Below the pieces are notes generated by a model. It searched no databases, was not told the origin of the DNA, and saw nothing but the letters and a program-made list of their open reading frames with translations. Below are positions 55,342-64,000 of a stretch of 64,000 nucleotides of DNA, piece after piece. The first letter of the stretch is position 1, and every line of letters starts with the position of its first letter. Source of the stretch: Pseudevernia furfuracea (lineage: Eukaryota; Ascomycota; Lecanoromycetes; Lecanorales; Parmeliaceae); NCBI GenBank assembly GCA_022315425.1, contig JAIUPT010000035.1, positions 930,001-994,000 of the forward strand. Reading direction: 5' to 3'. Position numbers and translations under genes: made by a program.

Positions 55342-57853
55342 ATGACAATCACCTCTAGTCGCTACGTGGAGCCGGTCCTTGCACCCGAGGCCACAAATGG
55401 CAAAAAGTCGTCCAAACCGCCTCCACGTATATGGTACGCCATCGAACCGCCCTTCCAAGGCTATCAACCAACTCCTTCCGAAGCCTATGCTCAAAGCGGT
55501 GCTGATACAGCGATAGTCATTGACAATGGTAGGCATAAAGTATACAACCGTTTGGGGGCTGTGTGCTGATTTCCCTTGAGGCTCCAGTCTTGTACGAGCT
55601 GGCTGGTCCTTCGATACAACCCCTCGAGTGTCATTTCCGGCAGATGTTGCTCGATACCGAGACCGAAAATACAACAGGACCGTCTCATATGTGGGTTACA
55701 ATGCATATGCAGACGCTACCACAAGGGGTCAGATACGGAATGCTTTCGAACCTGGGACCAGTATTGTGGGCAATTGGGATGTTATGGAAGGTGTACTGGA
55801 TAACGTATTTGTGAACCTAGGAGTTGAAGGAGGAAACGGAGGTATCGGAAGACCTGTTCTCATGACGGAGCCGGTTGCCAATTTGGGCTATTCAAGAAAA
55901 AGTGCGTGCCAGAGTTCGAGCTCAATTGTACAGATGAGCGCTGACTTTACGCAGCTATGAATGAGCTTCTATTCGAGTGCTACTACGCGCCCTCGCTAGT
56001 TTACGGCATCGATTCGCTGTTCTCATACAAATTCAATAAAGGAAACAGCGGACTTATCATATCATCCTCACACTCCTCGACACACGTAATCCCGGTCTTG
56101 AACTCGAAGCCTGTTATGTCAAGCGTGTCGCGGCTGAATTGGGGAGGATCTCAAGGCGCTGAGTATTTGCTGAAGCTGTTGAGATTGAAGTATCCGAGTT
56201 TCCCTTGTAAAGTCACCGACTATCAGGCGCAACATGTGGTTCGTGAGCATTGCTATGTCTCTCAAAATTTCGACAAGGAGATGAGGGGCTTCCTAGACTG
56301 GACAGGTTTAGAAACCCGAGACCATGTGGTACAGTACCCCTTCACCGAGCATGTTGTTGTGGAGAAGAGTGAGGAAGAACTTGCACGTATTGCCGAACGG
56401 AAAAGGGAAGGGGGAAGGAGACTACAAGAGCAAGCGGCAAAAATGAGATTGGAAAAGCTTGTTCAGAAAGAACAGGAATTAGAATACTACAAGGACCTTC
56501 AGCAGCGCCTGGTGGGCCAAACGAAAAAGGAGACGAAACGCTTGCTCGATGAGGACGAGTTCAAAGATGAAGCTCAGCTAGACAAAATAATCAAAGATAT
56601 GGAGAAATCTGTACGAAAGGCCAGGAACAAGGACCTCGGTGTTTTAGACGTTGTTGAGGAAGAGAATGGAGCCAATTTCCCACTGCTTGACGTAGCGGAC
56701 GAGGAGCTTGACGAGGCAGGGTTGAGACAAAAGAGACATCAGCGATTGTTAAAGTCAGGCGTTGAAGCTCGTGCAAGGGCAAAGGTTGAAAAGGAGCAAG
56801 AAAGAGCCCGTGTAGCAGAAGAGGAGAGACTCGATGACGAGCGCCGCATCAAGGACCTTGACGGGTGGTTGGAAGATCGCAGGGTCGTGAGAACGGTGAG
56901 GCAAGCTACGAAACGAGAATCGTGGAGATTATTTGCGTGCTGATGCCTCACTTGCAGGCTCTACTCCAAAAGATCAAAGATAGAGAGAGACAAAAGGCGG
57001 ACCTTGGCAATCGTAAATCACTTGCCAGCCAGATGCGTATGAAAACGCTCGCAAACCTGGCATCAGATGCGCCCGGCAGAAAACGTCGGCGAGGTGGCGA
57101 CGACGACAATTTCGGCGCAAACGACGAGGACTGGGGGGTCTATCGTACTGTTGCAATGGGTGAGCAGAGTGAGGATGAGGAAGAAGAAGACCTCGATGCA
57201 GAAATGAGGAACGTGGAAGCACAGCTGCTGAAATATGATCCTGGATTCAACGAGAGCAATACTATGGCTGCTCAGATGGACTGGACAAAAAGTCTCATGC
57301 ATGCTTTTCGACGCGGTCCATGGCCTTTTGACCCGGAAAGCCAACAGGAAATCCATCAATTGCATCTCAACGTGGAAAGGATTCGCGTGCCCGAGGTGGT
57401 CTTCCAACCTGCTATAGCAGGTCTTGATCAAGCAGGAATTATCGACATCGCTGCCGACATGATCAACCACGGGATGGGAAAACCACAAGATCGTAACAAC
57501 ATTCTCAGGGATATTTTCCTCACAGGAGGCAACACGCTTTTCACAGGATTTGAGGCAAGACTTGATAAAGAGTTGCGCGCTGTCCTACCTATAGATGCCG
57601 CAATGCATCTGCGACAGGCGACTGACCCGTTGCTTGACGCCTGGAAAGGCGCCGCTCAATGGTCCAAGGAGCCTACCTTTAGGCAAGCTCTCGTGACTCG
57701 TCAAGATTACGATGAAAAGGGGTCCGACTATATGAAGGTAAGTCGGCACACATGCGAAGAGCTTTTACCGACCACAACGATCTGCTTAGTCCGACGTGGT
57801 TTCTGACTTCTGTATCGCAGGAACATAACATTGGTAACAGCACTACTTTTTGA
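55342..57853 (+). CDS. ARP5: Actin-related protein 5, INO80 complex
   Basis: Arp5 forms, with Ies6, the module of INO80 that grips the nucleosome near the H2A-H2B acidic patch and couples ATP use to sliding. Five exons (55342-55528, 55581-55901, 55955-56895, 56958-57737, 57821-57853) give 753 aa. Actin-fold blocks are AIVIDNGSSLVRAGWSFDTTP with NRTVSYVGYNAYAD, VLMTEPVANLGYSRKTMNELLFECYYAPS, SGLIISSSHSSTHVIPV and RDIFLTGGNTLFTGFEARL. Between them lies the large Arp5-specific charged coiled-coil insert, about residues 315-520 (LARIAERKREGGRRLQEQAAK, GNRKSLASQMRMKTLANLAS, GRKRRRGGDDDNFG). The C-terminus ends in EHNIGNSTTF, supplied by a 33-nt last exon. Confidence 0.94.
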
Positions 57854-58223
57854 TCGGCCAATTGCGAAATCCGAATGGCTTGCAGCCTATCTGGTGAGGG
57901 TCACTTCGATAGACGATAGCGTGGTCCATCAGGATGGTATCTCGCTTGATCTATATCCATAGCAGATAATCGCTGTATTCTGCTATCTACTTGATATCAA
58001 GCCAAAGAAGCACACAGCCAGCGTGGGCACCGTTCAGGACGTTCCCATAATATCGAGAACCTCGTTGCAAGACATTCAAGCCAAGAAGCATCGCCGATTT
58101 GCTAATGCAATTTTCCGAGGCGTCATCATGATACTGTAACATAAAGCTGATTAGGGTATCAGGCGTACGTCAGAGTCTATATGTGATTACGACAGGATTC
58201 TTCGCAAGATCTTAGACAGCGGA
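57854..58223. other. Convergent intergenic region ARP5 / bZIP
   Basis: About 370 bp between convergent stops with no recognisable gene or repeat. Confidence 0.35.
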
Positions 58224-59043
58224 TTACCTATTATCAGTATGCGGAGGCTGGCCAGGCGCAGACCGAATTTCTGTATCCTCGCCAACTCGAGCCCTTTTGT
58301 TTGTATTGTTTCCTCTGCCATAAGGAGATTCGTCCTGTTGGTTTCTACTTCCACTCATGTCTGCGACAGCTTGAGCAGCAGAAGCTTGAAGCTGATTCGC
58401 AGCCGATGATCCCATAGGAGCTGTGGGTGCTGGAATCTGCTGGGTAGGAGGACCTGAAGTCCGAGGGTGGGGGATATCGATGTTCGACGGTGGTTGTGGA
58501 TATTCGCCTTGGGACTCGAGGAGGCGAGATTGGAGGCTGATGATGTAGTCACGCAGCTGATAGTTTTCTGATTGTAGAGCTTTAAATTTTTCACTGAGGC
58601 TGTTGAATTCCCTCACTTGCGTCTCCAGGGTCTTGATGTGCCCTTCTTTTCGTTGTCTGAATGCGCGCTGTAGTAATCTTTTAGTAAGCTGCCTTTGTCA
58701 CCCAAAAAACTTTCGCGCAGAAAATCTCTTGAACCCAAGATCAAAGTAATCGCCATGAACCAACAACGGTTATGTGAAGCCCACATACCTGAGCTGCTCT
58801 ATTTTGCGCTGCACGTTTTGACGTCGACAATTCACGCTTACCACTTTTCCTACCATCGCTGACGCCGTCGTCGCCTCCGCTGTCGCCAGGACCCGGGTTC
58901 ATGATGCCGGTTCCCGCGATCGCAGGATCAATGTTGTGGTGGTGAGGACTCGCAGTATTTGACAGCTGATGCTCTGGTCTATGTTGAGGAAGATGATGGT
59001 TCTGCACCTGGGCAAGCAGCTGCTCTCGGAGAGCTGACCACAT
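58224..59043 (-). CDS. bZIP transcription factor (Yap-type basic region)
   Basis: A bZIP regulator. Two exons (59043-58789 and 58667-58224) give 232 aa. The basic region is split by the intron, KRELSTSKRAAQNRAAQ|RAFRQRKEGHIKTLE. It has the Asn-x2-Ala-Gln-x2-Phe-Arg arrangement of fungal Yap-like factors. The zipper region that follows (VREFNSLSEKFKALQSENYQLRDYI) carries heptad-spaced hydrophobics, though not all are Leu. The N-terminus is Gln/His-rich (QVQNHHLPQHRPEHQ). The C-terminus is Pro/Gln-rich with no Cys-rich redox domain, so it is not a Yap1 orthologue. The start at 59043 (MWSALREQLLAQ) is the first clear Met in frame. Sequence to 59230 suggests more 5' exons (for example MQPTLAPAPHPM) that I could not join in frame. 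Confidence 0.85.
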
Positions 59044-59640
59044 CGATGTGTCAGCAATTCCACAGCGTCCAACAACAAACCCAAAGCTATCGCCTGATTA
59101 CTCACTTTGGTCCGAGACATTGTCCTACCACCTGAAATCAGTTCACTGCTTCTACAGAAGAAGTCATGTTGTCGCTTACCTGCCCTGACATTCGCATAGG
59201 GTGCGGTGCTGGCGCAAGTGTTGGCTGCATCCTGGGATGTTTAGTGACTAAACAGTCTCGTCAGATATCGAGCTGATGTAATCGTGGAGTCTTCCAATGT
59301 GTTCGTTCCGGTCCGACAGAGTGTTGAGCTGCTGGTCGGAGTGCTGGGCATATAGTGTAACGGGAATCTCACTACGTCAAGTCTGCAGAACAATCGCCGA
59401 ATCCGACCCCGGATATCGCCTCGCCTATTCAGAATAGCCTCAAGAGAGATGTAAACTCTCGAGGTTCTTGTCCTTGGGGGGGTATGAGCTGAGTATTGAT
59501 TGATTATATGATGACTGAGCTATTATTCAGCGTAAGATGACAAGCATCCTTAGCGCCTCGACGGCTCGGCACCGAACGAGACTAAGGATACAAGGCTCAG
59601 TCTAGTACGAGTATCGTAAAAATAGACAGTCCCTAGGCGT
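59044..59640. other. Upstream region of the bZIP gene
   Basis: Holds the bZIP promoter and possibly unplaced 5' exons. A poly-G run (ttgggggggtatg) lies at 59472-59484 and a poly-C run (taccccccccaa) at 59641-59652, close to where base composition changes to AT-rich. Confidence 0.4.
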
Positions 59641-59689
59641 ATACCCCCCCAATCCGGTTAACAGCCGTGCGAGCGCTAACCTAATAAGG

Positions 59690-62600
59690 TAAACTTCCGT
59701 AATTCTAAATCTAAGAGAGGATCTTTATATTTCGATGTTTAAATATCTATTAAGTAAACTCTTTATTAAGTTATTAGTTATAAGTATTATTACGTATATA
59801 CTCTCTTTTATTATATATATACTTCTCTCTATTTTAAAGAAGATTTATCGAATTAAGTTATTTTATTAACTCTCTAGAGAGTAAGTTCTTAAAATAAGTT
59901 AATCGTAAAGTTATTTTAATAAGAAAGTAGTTAAATAAAAGAGTTAGAAGACGAAGTAAAGATAGTTATTCTTTTAAAGAAGTATTTGAATAATTATTTA
60001 GATATAACTTAAAGAAACTAAAGTCTCTTTTATATAAAAAGTATTTATAAACGAACTTTACGTACTACGTAGTGTAAATACTTAAAGAGACGTTAACATT
60101 AATAAGTTAATTAATATAGAAAAATAATACACGCACATTACTTTTTAATACATTAACATTACTTTTTTATATATTAACATCTCTTCATATTTGATTAGCT
60201 ATCGCGCGAGCGCTAATTCGATTAGATAAAAATCTCGCAGATATTCGAAATAGAGTCGAATACTCTCATATTTTTCGAGATATCTTATTTTAATTAATTT
60301 TATATCATATCATGATATAAGATCGAGAGAGTTAGATATTATATCTTTATAAAGATATAAAACGATATTTAAGTGAGATATCTTATAAGACGATATAAAT
60401 CTGAAATATTTTATATAAAGTATTACTTAGAAGTGTTACTAACTAGAATAATGAATAGAATAATGATGCTAAAAGTACTGCTGACTAGAACAATGACTAG
60501 ATTAGTAATACTAAAAGCACTTAAAGAAACACTCACTGCGACACTCAATGCGACACTTAATGTTAAGAACAAGAAGCAAAGCATTGAAATTAATAATTTA
60601 GAATGTTGATATGATTGTTATGCTCAATGTAATGACAATATGAAGATCTCTTCGTGGTGTGTAATAAGCTTGTATATTCCTACTTAGAAATCTGGCTACT
60701 TGTAATGTTGAGCTAAGGACTCTGTCAAGCTACTTTCTTGACAGGTAAACTTTCGTGACAAGGCAAGTATCTTGTCAAGTCTATATGCTTGTTATAATAA
60801 CATCTTCGTCGTTGAAAAAGAAACATAGCGATCTCGTTATTACAAGTAATGTAAACGAAAAAACAATGCTGAAAAATACTTTTATTAGCTATTAAAAGAG
60901 ATCTAAATTTTTAGCAGTGCTTTTTTCGTCGTCGGGATTCGTATTTTAAAAGTTACGAAAGAAGCTAAAACTACTTCGAGGTCGAGAAGTCTTTTTCGAG
61001 ATTTTAGTGTTACGTCTAACGTGTTAAAACGAGACTTCGACGCTAAGATAACAGTCTTTTAAGAAATTGTTTCTCGAAGCGACTTGAAACGAAAGTTATT
61101 TAAAGCGGTCTTTCGACGACGAGACTGAGAATTGTCGAAAGTCTTTTAAAAAGTTATTTCTTTTCGACGACGAGACTGCGAGTCGTTTAAAGTTCTTTAA
61201 GAAGTTGTTTCTTGAAGCGAAGCTTGAATACGTGATAATTCGTTCTCGTAATCTCTGACGAGATTTATTATATTTTCGAGATTCTTGATATTATATTATT
61301 TATCGTACTTCGACTTATATTCTTTTTACTTTATTAGATACTCTGTAACGAGATCTCGTTTCTTGATAATAATTCTCTTATTTAAAAATCTATTAATTAT
61401 ATAAGACTTGAAAACTTCAGTGTCGTCGTCGACGAAAATAGATAACGAATAATTAGATCGTGAACGATCGAAAGAATCTTCGTTAAAAGCTAATATAGGT
61501 TTTAACTAAGCTTCGATAAAGATCGAATATATTCGTTAATTCGTGAGAACATCGAGAACGTAAATAAGTCGTCCCACGCGTTTAAGAATCTTAAAAGAAT
61601 TAATATATTATAGCGTTAGTTTCTTTATAATTTCTAGATTCGCTGAAATATTATAACTCTTGCTTAGACGTAGCTACGCTTAGTCGTCGACTTTAAGAAA
61701 CATTAATTAATATAGACGATCGTAGTGAAATTTGTTAAACATTTACGCGAAGTCAATAGCGTTCTTTACGAAAGCTCGAGTTATGATATGATCTACTGTC
61801 GACGATAATTTCAATAAGTTAAGAGATCTATTAGATGTAAACTCGTAAAAAATTTCGTTTGAGATACTTTTAAAACTCGTCGAGTTGTTAAGCAAGCTCC
61901 AAATTCGTAATAAAATTTTAGATCACGTCGATGACTTCTCGAGCGTATACACGTAATATCTTAAAGCAATTTCTGTTATTTGATTCGTGCGTTCGTTAAC
62001 GTCGTCGATTTGTGAATAATATGTTATTGAGTATAAAAGTTTCACGTCGAGAAGCTTGAAAAGCGAAGCTCATAATTTTAATAGAAATTTCGAGTCTCTA
62101 TCGCTGATAATTATCTTAAAAATTTCTCAGTCGACGATATCGAGACGATTTAAAAGGGCTTTAACTTAATTAATTATTTTTTAGATAATCTTTTTGACTA
62201 TTAATTGAATTGCCTTAATAAATTTATAAGTTTTCAATATAATAGTGTCTAGAGATTCGCTTGACAAAGACAATATCAAAATAAAATTTAGTGTTAACGT
62301 ATAAAATGATATCGATGACGAGGAAATCGATTGTAGATTATTATAAGATATATGTCGACGAGTTTATAAAGCTTGACATTTCGAGTAGTGTCGAATAAAA
62401 TCACGAAGTAGCTTGATGATATTATAAATATATTAAAAAGACGAGACTATTTCGTAGTATCTCTGAAATCTCGAGTGCTCGAAATCGTGAGTAATAGTTA
62501 AGATCTTTTTAATAAGATTGCTTGAAATGCACAAACGTTGATATTCTGAGAATTTATCGATATAAAAGATTAAGTCGTTATTTGTTTAACTAAAATTCGA

Positions 62601-63690
62601 GAAATGAAATACTCGTTTTGACACTATTGAATTTAACTTCAAGAAAACTTTCGATTGATTTTTCGATGTCGCTAATGAAGACGACTTTAAGAAAACTTCT
62701 GATTAATTTTTCGACGTCTTTGATCGAGACGAGAAGTAAGGGTTCGCTTCGATAACAAAAAGATTTCTTTCTTGAACAAATAATAAGAATACGACGTTCT
62801 CGTCGAGAGAAGCGTTCTCGTTTAATTTGCTTAAAAATTCGTTTCTAATAACTATTCTTTTCGTAGCTCAAGAAATATTTTTCTCGAAAAGATTCGCTTA
62901 TTTGGATTAGAATAGCGATAAAGAAAATATCGAGCTCGAAATAATCTTGAAATAAAGTGCTATCGAAGTTGAAATTAATTAGTCTTAACAAGGCGTTAGA
63001 AACTATATGTTCTTTTTTAGACTTATGTTTGATATCGAGATTAAATTGTCATAGAAACTATAAGATACGAATAAGTTTGACGTTTATACGTATAGTGAAT
63101 GTTATCGATATTATAAAATTCTATTTCATGATATTTAGAATTGCGAAATGATTAGTTTGAACTTTCACGAAATTCTTAAAAGATTCTATTATGTGTCTAA
63201 CCTTTTTGAGTATTTAGACGAATTCGACTATTTTTAGTTTTATAGATTAATAATTTTACTCGACAAAGATCAAAAGTCTTAACAAAAAAAGTATTAACTT
63301 CATATCGATACGAAAAGATTATTTTTTAGCGAAATCTTTGTCGTTCTTGACGTGAAATACGATAACGTCAAAGTCGAATTCTTTAGAGACATCTAAGTCA
63401 ATTTAAAGGATTCTCTTATCGTCGAATGTCAAGAATAGGTGGTAGAAGACTTAAAAAGCGCCTTCTGAAGTATCTAAAATAACGTTATTTAAGAATTTAA
63501 TAACGCGAAAAGACGTTTTCTCGATGAGAATTACTTACGTTATTAATCTGTTATTAGAGCTTTCTTAAGAAGTAATGTTTTGAATTTCTATAAAGACTTG
63601 ACAAGCTGAATATAGAAATTTATATATTATCGTAAATATTTCGTGAGGTTTAAGTAGTGCTTGAGCTCATCAAGAGTACTTAAGTGTTAA
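59690..63690 (-). mobile_element. AT-rich RIP-type relic with Ty3/Gypsy pol
   Basis: From about 59690 to 63690 the sequence is sharply AT-rich, full of stop codons in all frames and without any gene. On the minus strand at about 63270-62980 the reading LLIFVE, NY, SIKLKIVEFV, ILKKVRHIIES, QTNHFAILNIM, LDIKHKSKKEHIVSNALLRL follows the RNase H end of Ty3/Gypsy polyproteins. Stops replace two Trp positions (after NY and after FV) and a catalytic-type Asp reads as Asn (QTNH), all explained by G-to-A change. This is the pattern left by repeat-induced point mutation in ascomycetes. The orientation means pol ran right to left, so reverse transcriptase would lie towards 64000 and integrase towards 61500. 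LTRs were not identified. Confidence 0.75.
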
Positions 63691-64000
63691 AATATAGGTA
63701 TGTGAAACACCTGATTGAGTTGTGTAACTAGTACAGTAGATCGCTACATACAAAATCCACCAAGTCTGAACGCCGGGTTGGTACCGTGAAAAGTCACCTC
63801 GGCTAGAATTTTGACACTCCCACACGATCGCTGTACTTCTAGAAGGTCTTCGCAACCAGAGTCTAGTTGCCTAATCAAGTTAGACCGACCTCAATCCAGC
63901 CCTATCAAAACGTCGCACATCACTCTCACAGAGTGATCATTCGTCAAAGTCTTAAATCAATTACCTCACGAAACACCTCAAATTTGTCTCGCGTCAGCGC
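63691..64000. other. Right edge, normal base composition
   Basis: The last 310 bp return to ordinary GC content and contain no recognisable gene. Whether this is host sequence or the less mutated end of the element cannot be told from this window. Confidence 0.35.

Noticed and set aside
59690..63690. Centromere or rDNA spacer as explanation of the AT-rich block
   Set aside because: Recognisable Gypsy RNase H text with transition-type damage explains it better, and no tandem repeat or rRNA sequence was seen.

Overview
The window is nuclear DNA of a filamentous ascomycete (Pezizomycotina). Most genes are interrupted by short GT-AG introns of about 50-140 nt with CTAAC/CTGAC-like branch sites. 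The proteins are typical of fungi: a Zn2Cys6 factor, a Yap-type bZIP, DASH Dad4, Brl1/Brr6 and Ist2. One AT-rich block looks like an old retrotransposon ruined by C-to-T/G-to-A change, as repeat-induced point mutation (RIP) produces. A Leotiomycetes-like origin is a guess only.

Layout. 1-4.4 kb is gene-poor and holds two broken genes: an uncharacterised protein relic and a short-chain dehydrogenase with several frameshifts. 4.4-14.4 kb is a dense housekeeping block: ARP8, ARL1, a cyclase-family enzyme, the RCC1-type Ran exchange factor, BRL1/BRR6 and a small unknown protein. 15.4-19.5 kb has an alkyltransferase-like DNA repair protein and a metallophosphoesterase, divergently arranged, with a young LTR element of about 2.2 kb between them. 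That element encodes only a Gag protein. 19.6-31.6 kb carries a flavocytochrome b2-type dehydrogenase, a Rab GTPase, BUD13, an Ist2/TMEM16 protein, a decayed SANT-repeat gene and argininosuccinate synthase. 31.7-36.4 kb has a small AT-rich island, then a Rossmann-fold oxidoreductase divergent from a Zn2Cys6 regulator. 38.4-59 kb is again dense: a zinc-finger-like unknown protein, YKT6, SLH1/ASCC3 helicase, a disordered basic protein, profilin, GOT1, IES6, DAD4, ARP5 and a bZIP factor. From about 59.7 to 63.7 kb an AT-rich gene-free block contains a mutated Ty3/Gypsy RNase H region on the minus strand.

Functional links. ARP8, IES6 and ARP5 are all INO80 chromatin-remodeller subunits. IES6 and ARP5, which form one submodule of INO80, lie 1 kb apart and diverge around DAD4. 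ARL1, Rab, YKT6 and GOT1 act in Golgi and endosomal traffic. Gene structures were built by eye from splice consensus, reading frame and family knowledge. Where exon lengths are given they sum to an intact frame.

The most unusual item is the LTR-flanked Gag-only element at 16275-18461. It has 133-bp LTRs differing at two bases, a 7-bp target duplication, an initiator-tRNA half-molecule primer site and four polypurine-like tracts, and it has no pol gene. It resembles the TR-GAG class described in plants.
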